A stretch of 39,437 nt of DNA from an uncultured Clostridia bacterium. Lineage in GTDB: Bacteria; Bacillota; Clostridia; TANB77; CAG-508. The notes beneath the pieces are model-generated. The model did not search any database. It was given only the letters and a program-made list of their open reading frames with translations, and was not told the origin of the DNA. Positions 1 to 8,839 of the stretch are shown piece by piece; position 1 is the stretch's first letter, and each line of letters starts with the position of its first letter. Location: the NCBI GenBank assembly GCA_944390345.1, contig CALXPP010000015.1:1-39437 (forward strand). Direction: 5' to 3'. Both the position numbers and the translations under genes were made by a program.

Positions 1-22
1 TTCCAATGAATATTTACTCATT

Positions 23-76
23 AAAAAATGCACCTCCAAATGTTAGATTTTTGTCTAACATTTTGGGTGCACTTCA
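23..76 (-). terminator. Long hairpin terminator after the amidase gene
   Basis: Arms at 29-47 and 54-71 share TGCACC and AATGTTAGA in inverted orientation, with a short loop and one bulge. On the minus strand the hairpin is followed by six T, directly after the amidase stop codon. The arms are unusually long for a terminator here and resemble paired insertion-sequence ends (inference). Confidence 0.7.
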
Positions 77-90
77 TATAGTAACTTTTT

Positions 91-1470
91 CTATTTCCAC
101 GCTTCTGCTATTGCTTCTGCTATTGAATAAGCATATCCTTCCTCTTCTTCTATAATCTTTTGAAGATCTGTATCTATATATCCCATTTCTATTTGATAGC
201 ACTCTATTCCCTGATTAGAATTATAATGTACATTCTTAGCATAGGCTGTATTTCTACCATCTACATAGGCATTTGTTGCAATTCCACCTACTTCTCTAAT
301 AGTATATAAATATGGTGTATCCTCTGTTAAAGGATATGGTTCATAATTTTTCTCTTTTGCAGTCTCTTCTGCATCTTTTATCATATTTGCATTAAAGTTT
401 TTAACATAAACACCATCTGTTTCTTTAAAGCTAGTATTATTTGAAAATTCTATATAAGTATTTTCTATTAATTTATTTGCCATTGTTCTTGCTAATGTTA
501 AATCACTTTTGCAAGGTGCATAAACTTCTAGTCCAGACATTTTACTAGAACCATCATTTATATGTAGGGAAATCATTAATTTTGCTTCAGATTTACAAGC
601 AATATCTATTCTTCCATTTTCGTCGTACATATTTGTAGCAGTAAAGTCTTCTGTATTTTCATCATCTCTGGTTAATTTTACTTTATATCCTCTTTGTTCT
701 AATTCAGTCTTTAAGATTTTACTAATATCTAATGTTATATTCTTTTCTTCATATCCTCCTGCTTTTACTCCACTATCTTTACCACCATGTCCTGCATCTA
801 TTACAATATCATAAACATTATCTGGTAAAGTAGCTTCCTCTACTTGTATTTTTAAGCAACTTAGATTCTTTTCTTCAATAGTTTGATATTCTGTAAAATC
901 TATTTTTACTTTATTATTTTTTCCATTTTTAGTTACTGTATAGTATTCTATATTTGGATAAGAACTCGAATTCACTAAAGTATAATATTTAGGCTCAGTG
1001 CTATTGTTTAATTTTAGTCTTAATTTTAAATAATATGTATCTATTCCTAATTCATCTAAGTTTATTCCACTATTAATTAATCCTGCGGAAGAAAACATAA
1101 GCTTATTATCTTGTACATTTCCTTCTATTGCAAACTCTTTTTCTGTATTCTCACTAACTAAAACCAATTTTGCATTTTCAAAATTATCTGCGCTAATTGC
1201 ATCTAATGTTCCAGATATTTGAAAATGAGTTCCATAAGTATAAAATTCGGTTATTTCTGCTGACTTTTCTTGAAGCGTACCAAATATCTTATTTTCATAT
1301 TCTCTTCTAGCTGCGTTTGCACTTAAATTACTTGCTATTTTAAAGCCACCATATAAAATTGCAATTAGAAAAATTGCACAAAATATAAATAAAATAAATC
1401 TTCTTCTAAAATAACGATTTTTAAAGTTTTTTAGTATGTTTTTTAATATCTTCTTTGGTTTTTTTGGCAT
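91..1470 (-). CDS. Membrane-anchored N-acetylmuramoyl-L-alanine amidase (Amidase_3)
   Basis: This 459-aa protein should cleave the amide bond between MurNAc and the stem peptide of peptidoglycan outside the cell. A very basic N-terminus and one hydrophobic helix at about residues 24-45 make a signal anchor. Residues 46-215 form an extracellular region I do not recognise. The catalytic domain starts at VIDAGHGG (about 223-230) and has the expected zinc ligands: His228, Glu in GYEEKN, His in ISLHIND and a late Glu in QIEMGYI. The segment between the last two ligands is longer than usual. The start follows a weak AAAGG site. It is the last gene of the run that begins at sua5 and sits 17 bases downstream of rimO. 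Confidence 0.9.
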   Translation of the reverse strand: MPKKPKKILKNILKNFKNRYFRRRFILFIFCAIFLIAILYGGFKIASNLSANAARREYENKIFGTLQEKSAEITEFYTYGTHFQISGTLDAISADNFENAKLVLVSENTEKEFAIEGNVQDNKLMFSSAGLINSGINLDELGIDTYYLKLRLKLNNSTEPKYYTLVNSSSYPNIEYYTVTKNGKNNKVKIDFTEYQTIEEKNLSCLKIQVEEATLPDNVYDIVIDAGHGGKDSGVKAGGYEEKNITLDISKILKTELEQRGYKVKLTRDDENTEDFTATNMYDENGRIDIACKSEAKLMISLHINDGSSKMSGLEVYAPCKSDLTLARTMANKLIENTYIEFSNNTSFKETDGVYVKNFNANMIKDAEETAKEKNYEPYPLTEDTPYLYTIREVGGIATNAYVDGRNTAYAKNVHYNSNQGIECYQIEMGYIDTDLQKIIEEEEGYAYSIAEAIAEAWK

Positions 1471-1487
1471 TAGCTATCGCCTTTCTT

Positions 1488-2795
1488 TCAATTTATTTTT
1501 TCTGCTAATAAGTCATATTCTACTACATCTGTAATTTTACAATTTATCCAATTTCCCATTTCTAGCTTTTCTTTTGTTCTTATAAAAACAACACCATCTT
1601 CATCTGGAATATCCATATAGCTTCTACCTATATAATACTCTCCATCTTCTGTTTTTCCTTCTATTAGTACTTCATAAATATTGCCAATTTTTTCTTCTAA
1701 TTTGATTTTTGAAATCTGTTTTTCTAATTCCATTATTCTTTTATATCTTGCTTGTTTAGTTTTTGGATGAATTTGATTTTTTAATCTGCTAGCTGGAGTT
1801 CCATCTTCTTTAGAATATTTAAATACTCCAAGCCTTTCAAATTTAGCTCTATTCACAAACTCATAAAGCTCAAAAAAATCTTCTTCTGTTTCTCCTGGAA
1901 AACCTACCATTAGAGTAGTTCTTAAAATTACTTCTGGAATTTCTTTTCTAAGCTTGTTTATTAGATTTTCTATACTCTTACTATCACTTTTTCTATTCAT
2001 TCTCTTTAATACAGAATCAGAAAAATGTTGAAGTGGTATATCAAAATATTTACATATTTTCTCGTTTTCTTTTACTACTTGAATTAGCTCATCTGTGATA
2101 CTTTCTGGATAAGCATATAAAAATCTTATCCATTTAAAACCATCTATCTTGCATAATTCTTTAAGAAGTTCTGCTAATCTTTCTTTTCCATACAAATCTA
2201 TTCCATATTTTGTAGTATCTTGAGCTATAACAATAAGTTCTTTTATTCCCTTGCTAGCTAACATTTTAGCTTCTTTTAATATATCTTCAAATTTTCTACT
2301 TATGTATGGACCTCTTATATATGGAATTGCACAATATGTGCATCTATTGCTACATCCTTCTGCAATTTTTAAATATGCTGTAGTATTTCCAGTAGAAATT
2401 ACTCTATCCATATAATCTAAAGTGTTTTTTGATTTATTAGATAATTTAAGTAAATTAGAGACTTTTCCCCAAAAATCTTTATATTCATCTATACTTAAAA
2501 ACAAGTCTACTTCTGGCAAAGCTTTTTCTAATTCTTTTTTATATCTTTCTACCAGACAACCTATAACAATTAAATACTTACAATTTCCAATCTCTTTAAA
2601 TTTTGCCATTTCTAAAATAGTATTAATAGCTTCTTCTTTAGCTGGCTCTATAAAACCACAAGTATTTACAACAATTATTTCTGCCTCTTCTTTTGAATTT
2701 ACTATTTCAAAATTTTCTTTCCTGAAAATTCCTATACACATTTCTGTATCTACTAAATTTTTGCTACAACCTAATGAAACAAATCCTACTTTCAT
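1488..2795 (-). CDS. rimO: Ribosomal protein S12 methylthiotransferase RimO
   Basis: RimO is a radical-SAM, two [4Fe-4S] enzyme that methylthiolates an aspartate of ribosomal protein S12. The 435-aa length is typical. The N-terminal UPF0004 domain opens with VGFVSLGCSKN and has the Cys of VNTCGF and IGCLVER. The radical-SAM triad is CSNRCTYC near residue 148, followed by the RimO-like IPYIRG. A TRAM-like C-terminal segment ends the protein. The SLGCSKNLVDTE start and IPxIRGP signature favour RimO over MiaB. The start codon has a good GGAG seven bases upstream. Confidence 0.95.
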   Translation of the reverse strand: MKVGFVSLGCSKNLVDTEMCIGIFRKENFEIVNSKEEAEIIVVNTCGFIEPAKEEAINTILEMAKFKEIGNCKYLIVIGCLVERYKKELEKALPEVDLFLSIDEYKDFWGKVSNLLKLSNKSKNTLDYMDRVISTGNTTAYLKIAEGCSNRCTYCAIPYIRGPYISRKFEDILKEAKMLASKGIKELIVIAQDTTKYGIDLYGKERLAELLKELCKIDGFKWIRFLYAYPESITDELIQVVKENEKICKYFDIPLQHFSDSVLKRMNRKSDSKSIENLINKLRKEIPEVILRTTLMVGFPGETEEDFFELYEFVNRAKFERLGVFKYSKEDGTPASRLKNQIHPKTKQARYKRIMELEKQISKIKLEEKIGNIYEVLIEGKTEDGEYYIGRSYMDIPDEDGVVFIRTKEKLEMGNWINCKITDVVEYDLLAEKIN

Positions 2796-2845
2796 AATCT
2801 ACTCCATATATTTTTTATTTTAAATTCTTTTCATTAGTAAGTAAT

Positions 2846-3085
2846 TTATATTAGCATTGTAATAATAACTGCAATTGCAAAACCTGGAATTCCAAATAAG
2901 CCAGTTAAAACTATCATCCACCAATTTAAAACTATTCCTACTCCAAAGAAAGAGCAGATAGCTAAAATAATTCCTCCTATTATGGAATTAATAATAAACT
3001 TAATTGCGATTTTAAAAGGTAAAGCAATTATTTTTAAAACTAAAATTAATACTGCAAAAGCTACTACATAAGATAAAATACTCAT
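2846..3085 (-). CDS. BofA-like small membrane protein (pro-sigma-K processing inhibitor family)
   Basis: This 79-aa protein is almost wholly hydrophobic. Its first helix spans about residues 3-25. An amphipathic FKIAIKFIINSIIGG stretch follows, and then two more hydrophobic segments ending in NWWMIVLTGLFGIPGFAI. The Asn-Ser-x-x-Gly-Gly and GLxGIPG patterns match what I remember of the BofA family (PF07441). In Bacillus, BofA holds the SpoIVFB protease inactive during sporulation. No sporulation gene is nearby, so the role here is uncertain. It lies between rng and rimO in the same direction and is probably cotranscribed with them. The ATG lacks a strong Shine-Dalgarno; AAAAAGGAT is the best candidate. 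Confidence 0.7.
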   Translation of the reverse strand: MSILSYVVAFAVLILVLKIIALPFKIAIKFIINSIIGGIILAICSFFGVGIVLNWWMIVLTGLFGIPGFAIAVIITMLI

Positions 3086-3135
3086 AATATAAAATCCTTT
3101 TTTATATATTTAGGTTTTTTAAGTTTCCTATAAAC

Positions 3136-4317
3136 TTATTTAAAATTACTACATATATGTTTTCTTGTTAATTCTAATAAATTTAGTTTTGTAAATTCCT
3201 CAATCTGTACTCTACTTCTATCTGACTGTGTTTCTTTTCGCATTATATCTATAATTTTCTTTTTGTGCTCCTCTGAATACATATCTATAAAATCTATTAG
3301 TATAATTCCACCTATATCTCTTAGTCTAATCTGCCTTGCAATTTCTGCTGCAGCTTGCTCATTAACTAAAAATATGGTTTCTTCTAAATTGTTTTTTCCA
3401 ACAAATTTTCCTGAATTTACATCTATTGCTGTTAAAGCTTCTGTTTTGTCTATGGTTATAAAACCGCCATTTTTTAACCAAACCTTTCTACTCTCAATAG
3501 CTGCTAAATCTCTTCTAAGATTATACCAATCTAAAATATTATCTTTAGGAAAGTATATCTCCAATTTTTTGTCAATTTCCTTCAAAATATCTTCAATTTT
3601 ACTTTTCATAGCTGCACTATTTACAACTATTCTATCTAAGTCATTATCTGCTAAATCTATAATTATTTTCTTAATTATTCCACCACTATTAAAAATTTCT
3701 TTTGGATATTTTTCCACTTCTAATTTCTTTATATTTTCCCATTTTTCTATTTGTGCTTCTATATCCTCTTTTATTTCCTGTTCTGTAGCACTTTCACTTA
3801 CAGTTCTTAATATTGCACCTGTATTTTGCGGTAAATATTTTTCAGCAATTTTAATTAATTCATTTCTTTTTTCTTTATCTTTTATTTTTTGAGAAACTGT
3901 TATAAAAGTTGCATTTGGCATATATACTATAAATCTACCTTTTATGCTAATATGAGTTGAAACACGAGCTCCTTTATTTGAAGTTTCATCCCTTTTTACT
4001 TCAACTATTATTGGCATACCAGGATTTATGTAGTCTTTTATATTCAGCTTTTTTTCATCTTCACTTAGTTCTGGCTCTTCTACAATATTTCTTTTTGGTA
4101 AAATATCTTTTAAATGGATAAAAGCATTTTTACCATTTCCTAAATCTACAAATGCCGCTTGTAAACCATTTAAAATATTTTGTACTTTTCCTATGTAGAT
4201 ATTTCCTTCAATTGTTCTATTAGTTTCGTTTTCTTCATACTTTTCTAAAATTTTTTGGTTTTCTACATACATTATTGTTTTATTTTCATTTTCTTCGTAA
4301 ATAATAATCTCTTTCAT
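3136..4317 (-). CDS. rng: Ribonuclease E/G family endoribonuclease, short form
   Basis: This is a single-strand-specific endoribonuclease involved in rRNA maturation and mRNA decay. An S1-like domain comes first (about 38-130, from GNIYIGKVQNIL to GRFIVYMP). The RNase H-like catalytic core follows, with the Mg2+ aspartates in TAIDVNSGKFVG and ILIDFIDM. It is 393 aa, shorter than E. coli RNase G (489 aa). It stops a few residues after LLELTRKH, so the CPxC zinc-link that follows this motif in classical RNase E/G is missing. A GAGGACTT site precedes the ATG, nine bases from the pth stop. Catalytic residues look intact. Confidence 0.9.
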   Translation of the reverse strand: MKEIIIYEENENKTIMYVENQKILEKYEENETNRTIEGNIYIGKVQNILNGLQAAFVDLGNGKNAFIHLKDILPKRNIVEEPELSEDEKKLNIKDYINPGMPIIVEVKRDETSNKGARVSTHISIKGRFIVYMPNATFITVSQKIKDKEKRNELIKIAEKYLPQNTGAILRTVSESATEQEIKEDIEAQIEKWENIKKLEVEKYPKEIFNSGGIIKKIIIDLADNDLDRIVVNSAAMKSKIEDILKEIDKKLEIYFPKDNILDWYNLRRDLAAIESRKVWLKNGGFITIDKTEALTAIDVNSGKFVGKNNLEETIFLVNEQAAAEIARQIRLRDIGGIILIDFIDMYSEEHKKKIIDIMRKETQSDRSRVQIEEFTKLNLLELTRKHICSNFK

Positions 4318-4326
4318 AAGTCCTCT

Positions 4327-4890
4327 TTAATTATATAAATTCATTGCAGTTTCTATTCCATCTTTTAAAATAGTTTCTATTGCTTCTTCTGCTTTACTTA
4401 CTCCTTCTGATAATAACTCTTTTTCTTCAGTAGGTATATCACCAATTACATAAGAAATTAAGTCTCCGTTAAATTCTGGTTTTCCTATCCCTACTCGTAC
4501 TCTTTCAAAATTTTGTGTATTTAAATAATGTACTATAGATTTCATTCCATTATGAGTACTCGCTGATCCATTTCTCTTAATTCGTATTTTTCCTGGTTCT
4601 ATATCTATATCATCATATACTACAATTAAATCTTCTTCTGATAATTTATAGAAATTCATAAATTCTATTACAGCTTCTCCACTCAAATTCATATAGGTTT
4701 GTGGTTTTAATAAAATTACTTTTTCATTTTCTATAATTCCACTCCCATATAAACTATTGAATTTTGTTCTAGATATTTCTATATCATATTTTTTGGCTAA
4801 TAGATTTATTACATTAAAGCCCATATTGTGCCTAGTATTTGCAAAATTTTCTTCATTTTCTGGATTTCCAAGTCCTACTATTAGTTTCAT
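4327..4890 (-). CDS. pth: Peptidyl-tRNA hydrolase
   Basis: Pth releases peptides from peptidyl-tRNAs that drop off stalled ribosomes. The length (187 aa) is standard. The family residues are all in place: GLGNP at the start, His21 in NTRHNMGF, Asn68 in QTYMNLSGE, Asp93 in VYDDID and Asn114 in THNGMKS. Its ATG overlaps the stop of the upstream glycosyltransferase by four bases, which suggests translational coupling. This is an unusual neighbour for pth. Confidence 0.97.
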   Translation of the reverse strand: MKLIVGLGNPENEENFANTRHNMGFNVINLLAKKYDIEISRTKFNSLYGSGIIENEKVILLKPQTYMNLSGEAVIEFMNFYKLSEEDLIVVYDDIDIEPGKIRIKRNGSASTHNGMKSIVHYLNTQNFERVRVGIGKPEFNGDLISYVIGDIPTEEKELLSEGVSKAEEAIETILKDGIETAMNLYN

Positions 4891-5915
4891 ATCTTCCCCT
4901 TATGTGCTAATAATAAATTTCCATATTCTGGATATATTACTGGTAAGCATCTATTATTTTCTATGTATTTATCTAAGTCTGTTAACATGTAGTAATAATG
5001 TAATTTTTTTACACTATTACTATTTTTAATAATAAATGCTTCTAGCTCTTTATTTTCAAAAATTTTCTTTGTTTGTATATACAAATCCTTTACTATATTA
5101 TTATCCATCAAATCCTTCATATCAAAAAAACCAATATCATTATATGTTTTTATTGTAATATGTGCAATATTATATGCACAATATTGTTTTAAATTTGGAA
5201 AATTATTTTCAATTTCTTTATTTATTTTTAAAGCAGCTTTTATATATTCTAATCTTAATTCATTAGTTTGTTTGTGTAATATACTCCCCTCTCTTTGTCT
5301 GTAATAATATAGAGGAATATTATTAAAAACAACTTTTTCTGCTTTTTCAAGTACTAGTGGTATTATATATATATCTTCAAAAACCTTTCCCTTAGGAAAT
5401 TTTATTCCATCAAATAAGTTTCTTTTAAATAATTTATTCCACGCATAAGAACGAATTTTTTCGTCTAATAAAATTTCTTGTAAAATTTGCTCTTTATTAT
5501 AAATTTCTTTTTCGTAAGTAGCATCCGTTGTTTTTATTCCGTCTTTAAATAAATAATATGAACACATAGTTACATCTGCTCCGTTTTCCACAATATCTTT
5601 ATGTAAAGTTTCGATCATATTATCTTCCATAAAATCATCACTATCTATAAATTGAATATATTTTCCAGTTGAATTTGATATTCCTACATTTCTAGTATCA
5701 GAAATTCCGCCGTTTTCCTTATGAATTACTTTTATTCTTGAATCTTTTTTAGATATTTCATCACATATTCTTGGAGAATTATCTTTACTTCCATCATCCA
5801 CTAATATAATTTCTAAATTTTTATAAGTTTGATTTATAATACTACTAATACATTCTTCTAAATATTTTTCTACATTATATATAGGTACTATTACTGAAAT
5901 TAAATCTTGCTTCAT
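4887..5915 (-). CDS. Family 2 glycosyltransferase
   Basis: This 342-aa cytosolic GT-A fold enzyme should transfer an activated sugar to a surface polysaccharide or lipid-linked acceptor. The nucleotide-sugar domain is clear: SVIVPIYNVEKYLEECI at about residues 7-23, VDDGSKDNS at about 40-48 and the DXD-type metal site IDSDDF near residue 93. The remaining 230 residues contain a typical acceptor segment (SYAWNKLFKRNLF, FEDIYIIPLV). No membrane helices are seen. Both ends overlap neighbours by four bases, the histidine phosphatase upstream and pth downstream. Substrate cannot be read from sequence. Confidence 0.9.
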   Translation of the reverse strand: MKQDLISVIVPIYNVEKYLEECISSIINQTYKNLEIILVDDGSKDNSPRICDEISKKDSRIKVIHKENGGISDTRNVGISNSTGKYIQFIDSDDFMEDNMIETLHKDIVENGADVTMCSYYLFKDGIKTTDATYEKEIYNKEQILQEILLDEKIRSYAWNKLFKRNLFDGIKFPKGKVFEDIYIIPLVLEKAEKVVFNNIPLYYYRQREGSILHKQTNELRLEYIKAALKINKEIENNFPNLKQYCAYNIAHITIKTYNDIGFFDMKDLMDNNIVKDLYIQTKKIFENKELEAFIIKNSNSVKKLHYYYMLTDLDKYIENNRCLPVIYPEYGNLLLAHKGKI

Positions 5916-6544
5916 ATTTTTTCCTCCTTTTTTAAATGTGATAAATCATTTAGCTTTTCCAAACTAAATTTTTGAGTATCACCATCAAAATTTACTATAT
6001 TTACAGAAGTATTAGCTTGACTATATTCTCTTCTTTCTTTTACAAACGGTACTCTTGTAATACTTCTTAAAAATGTTTCGATTGCGACTCCATGCGAACA
6101 AACCAGTACTGTTTTTCCTAAGTTTTCATTTGCAATTTTTAACATTATTTTATTCATTCTTTTTCTTACTTCTTCTGTACTTTCTTGTTCTGGAATTTTC
6201 ATTATTTCGTTGGTTTCCCTATGAATTTTATCTATTTGTGGATTAATCATATTTACCTCTGTCCATTTCATACCATCATAAATGCCAAAATACATTTCAC
6301 ATAATTCGTCTAATTCTCGTATCTTTATATGATTTATATCAGCTAATTGCTGAATTGTTCGACTTGTCCTCTTTGAAGTACTTGAATATGCTGAATCAAA
6401 TTTTATATCTTCTAATCTTTTTGTTAAATATTTATTATATTTTTTTCCTTCTTCTGTTAAATCATAGTCTTTTCTGCCTGTTAGTCTTTTTTCTATATTT
6501 CCAATTGTTTGTGTATGTCTAACTATATATAACTTTGTTTTCAT
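5912..6544 (-). CDS. Histidine phosphatase (phosphoglycerate mutase-like)
   Basis: This is a member of the branch-1 histidine phosphatase superfamily, about 210 aa. The phosphate-binding histidine is in LYIVRHTQT, with the first residues of the RHG-type motif changed to RHT. The second histidine is in VCSHGVAIE, and YSSTSKRTSRT supplies the middle arginines. I place the start at the internal ATG (6544), because GGAG lies seven bases upstream. The reading frame stays open 13 codons further, to a start with no ribosome site inside a terminator hairpin. It lies between two glycosyltransferases and might act on a sugar phosphate (inference), but alternatives such as CobC- or Gpm-like roles remain. 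Confidence 0.88.
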   Translation of the reverse strand: MKTKLYIVRHTQTIGNIEKRLTGRKDYDLTEEGKKYNKYLTKRLEDIKFDSAYSSTSKRTSRTIQQLADINHIKIRELDELCEMYFGIYDGMKWTEVNMINPQIDKIHRETNEIMKIPEQESTEEVRKRMNKIMLKIANENLGKTVLVCSHGVAIETFLRSITRVPFVKERREYSQANTSVNIVNFDGDTQKFSLEKLNDLSHLKKEEKI

Positions 6545-6572
6545 ATTTAAACTCCATTTACAAAACTCTATC

Positions 6573-6606
6573 AAAAATTGCATTTCTTTTTTAGAAATGC
6601 AATTTT
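6573..6606 (-). terminator. Hairpin terminator between glycosyltransferase and phosphatase genes
   Basis: ATTGCATTTCT (6577-6587) pairs perfectly with AGAAATGCAAT (6593-6603) and is extended by A/T pairs. TTTTT follows on the minus strand. It sits right after the stop of the 6611 gene. It may only partly terminate, because no clear promoter is seen before the next gene. Confidence 0.75.
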
Positions 6607-6610
6607 AATA

Positions 6611-7654
6611 TTATTGATTATCGAAATTAATTTGTGTCATTTCATTATCTGTTATATTTTTTGCTGCTATTTGCTCTTCTGTTTCTTTTATCTCTACCTT
6701 ACTATTACCGTTAGATGCAATTGAAATTGGTATAACCTTAGGTACTCCAGTTGGCATATTTCCATTCACTACCGTTGGTTCTTCTCCTAAATATACATAA
6801 TTTCTTTTTGGAAATACCGGAGTATAACTTTTGTCTTTTAATGATTTTAATATTGCATCAATTCTAACAGGTACACCAAAGGTTTCATTTTTTATGAAAC
6901 TTAATAAATATGGTTGTAATTCTACTGGTGTTTGCTCGTACAATTCCATTAAATAATATAACATCTTATACATGTCTTTACATCTTTTTATATTTGGAGT
7001 AGCCATTATGCTTCCTTCTCTATTTCTATAATAAACATAGATAGGAAAAGAACCAAATTTTAATTTATTTGCTAGTATAGCTCCTTTTATAGAGTAAACC
7101 ATATCTTCATAATACATTCCTTCTATAAAAGTTAAATTATTTTCCTCTAAAAAATGTCTTCTCCATACTTTACTAGCTACAGCAAAATGCATATCACATA
7201 CAATTCTTGCTTCTTTGGTTGAATTTTTTGCATTTGGTAAATATGCTTTATTAGAACCACCTACATATTGAACACCAAAATATGTAATATCAACATCTTC
7301 ATTTCCTATAGTTTCATCTATTTTTCTTAAAGTATCTCTATTATATAAGGTATCATCTCCATCTAAATGAATTATATATTCACCTTTAGCTTGTTTTATT
7401 GCTCTATTTCTAGAGGCACTCAATCCTATGTTTTTTTCATTATTAATGACTCTAATCCTAGAGTCTTTTCTCTCATATTTTTTTAATACATTTAAAGTTT
7501 TGTCAACAGAACCATCATTTACAAGTATTAGTTCATAGTTTTTAAATTTTTGTTCCAAAACACTATCTATAGCCGTTCCAACTATTTTTTCCAAATTATA
7601 TGTGCACATAATAACGCTAAATCTAATTTTTTCGTTTTTTTCAGTCTTTTCCAT
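6611..7654 (-). CDS. Family 2 glycosyltransferase
   Basis: This is a second GT-A fold sugar transferase, 347 aa and not a close copy of the 4887 gene. It has FSVIMCTYNLEKIVGTAI at about 12-29, LVNDGSVDKT at about 44-53 and the metal-binding HLDGDDTLY near residue 96. The acceptor half shows VASKVWRRHFLEE and EGMYYEDMVY, common in polysaccharide transferases. The C-terminal 60 residues are polar and low in complexity, without a known domain. No membrane helix is visible. It follows sua5 by 22 bases and probably shares its promoter; a terminator lies just downstream. Confidence 0.88.
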   Translation of the reverse strand: MEKTEKNEKIRFSVIMCTYNLEKIVGTAIDSVLEQKFKNYELILVNDGSVDKTLNVLKKYERKDSRIRVINNEKNIGLSASRNRAIKQAKGEYIIHLDGDDTLYNRDTLRKIDETIGNEDVDITYFGVQYVGGSNKAYLPNAKNSTKEARIVCDMHFAVASKVWRRHFLEENNLTFIEGMYYEDMVYSIKGAILANKLKFGSFPIYVYYRNREGSIMATPNIKRCKDMYKMLYYLMELYEQTPVELQPYLLSFIKNETFGVPVRIDAILKSLKDKSYTPVFPKRNYVYLGEEPTVVNGNMPTGVPKVIPISIASNGNSKVEIKETEEQIAAKNITDNEMTQINFDNQ

Positions 7655-7676
7655 AAATTCCTCCTAAATAATAGAA

Positions 7677-8714
7677 TTAAAGTTCTTTATAGTCATATTC
7701 ACAGGTTCTTAAAAGCCTATTCATAATAGCTATTCCAAAACTTTTCTTTTCTACCCCTTCTATTAAAATAACATTTGCATTTAAATTATCTGCTTTTCTT
7801 AAATCTGTATATATGTTTTTGGCATATTCTTCTATATTATCCTTACTACTTACTTCAATGTAATTATTTTCTTTTACATTGATTTTATCTTTATGTTCCT
7901 TAAAACCTAATACTACAACATTATTATATATACGAATTTGCTTATTTATTTCAAAAATTAAGTCTTTTTCATCTTTAGCATAAAAAAGTTTACATTTTGT
8001 ATTCGGTGCATAATGTCTATATTTCATTCCTGGGCTTTCAACTTTTGTATCTTTTTTTGGTTTTGCAAATACATTCGAATCTATAACAACTTTTCCTACC
8101 GTTTTTTCTATCTGTTCAGGAGTAACTTTTCCTGGTCTTAATATAACTGGTACTTCATCTACTACTTTTACGACAGTGGACTCCAATCCAATGTTTGATT
8201 TTCCACCATCTACTATTGCAGATACTTTTCCCTCTAGTTCTTTTCTTATATCATCAACGCTAGTTCCACTTGGTCTTCCTGAAATATTTGCACTTGGAGC
8301 TGCTATTGGTACTCCAGAATATGTAATAATTGCTTTTGCAATTATATTATCTGGCATTCTAACAGCAACAGTATCTAATCCTGCAGAAACATTATTTGGC
8401 ACACATTCTTTTCTTTTTAAAATTATCGTAAACGGTCCTGGCATAAAACTGTTTATTAATTTTTTTTCCATTTTTGTTATATCTTTTGCAATTTTATCTA
8501 TATCAGATTTATTTGCAATATGTACAATAAGTGGATTATCTGATGGTCTACCTTTTGCAATAAAAATCTTATTTACTGCATTGCTATCTAAAGCATTGGC
8601 GCCAATACCATAAACTGTTTCTGTAGGAAAAATGACAAGTTCCCCATTTTTAATTAAGTTACATACTATTTTTAGTTCTTCTGTATTTGTATCTTTAGTC
8701 CAATTATAATACAT
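7677..8714 (-). CDS. ywlC: L-threonylcarbamoyladenylate synthase (Sua5/YwlC)
   Basis: Sua5 makes threonylcarbamoyl-AMP from Thr, bicarbonate and ATP, the first step of t6A modification at tRNA position 37. The YrdC domain covers about residues 10-200 (VIFPTETVYGIGANA, IAKGRPSDNPLIVHI, SANISGRPSGT). A linker with SPGMKYRHYAP and a Sua5 C-terminal domain follow, so this is the long 345-aa form and not TsaC. A strong promoter lies 23 bases upstream of the ATG, making it the first gene of the long minus-strand run. Confidence 0.95.
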   Translation of the reverse strand: MYYNWTKDTNTEELKIVCNLIKNGELVIFPTETVYGIGANALDSNAVNKIFIAKGRPSDNPLIVHIANKSDIDKIAKDITKMEKKLINSFMPGPFTIILKRKECVPNNVSAGLDTVAVRMPDNIIAKAIITYSGVPIAAPSANISGRPSGTSVDDIRKELEGKVSAIVDGGKSNIGLESTVVKVVDEVPVILRPGKVTPEQIEKTVGKVVIDSNVFAKPKKDTKVESPGMKYRHYAPNTKCKLFYAKDEKDLIFEINKQIRIYNNVVVLGFKEHKDKINVKENNYIEVSSKDNIEEYAKNIYTDLRKADNLNANVILIEGVEKKSFGIAIMNRLLRTCEYDYKEL

Positions 8715-8736
8715 AATAAATTACCTCATAATAATA

Positions 8737-8766
8737 ATTATACTATATTTTAGGTATTTTTGTCAA
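8737..8766 (-). promoter_or_regulatory. Sigma-A type promoter for sua5 and downstream genes
   Basis: On the minus strand TTGACA (8766-8761) and TATAAT (8742-8737) are separated by 18 bases. Confidence 0.8.
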
Positions 8767-8809
8767 CTTTTACGAAAACCTGCACACATTACTATTTCTA
8801 GAACTAGCA

Positions 8810-8836
8810 ATGATGCAAAATTTTATTTTGCATCAT
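8810..8836 (-). terminator. Hairpin after the pyruvyltransferase-like gene
   Basis: A 12-bp stem, ATGATGCAAAAT pairing with ATTTTGCATCAT, has only a short loop. It lies just beyond the stop of the 8840 gene. The minus strand lacks a clean T-run after it, so termination is likely weak. Confidence 0.5.
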
Positions 8837-8839
8837 CTT

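Noticed and set aside
3263..3892. 209-codon plus-strand open frame opposite rng
   Set aside because: It is an antisense shadow of a clear RNase E/G gene and has no ribosome site; the same applies to the open frames opposite the smc, sua5, gatB and adhE genes.
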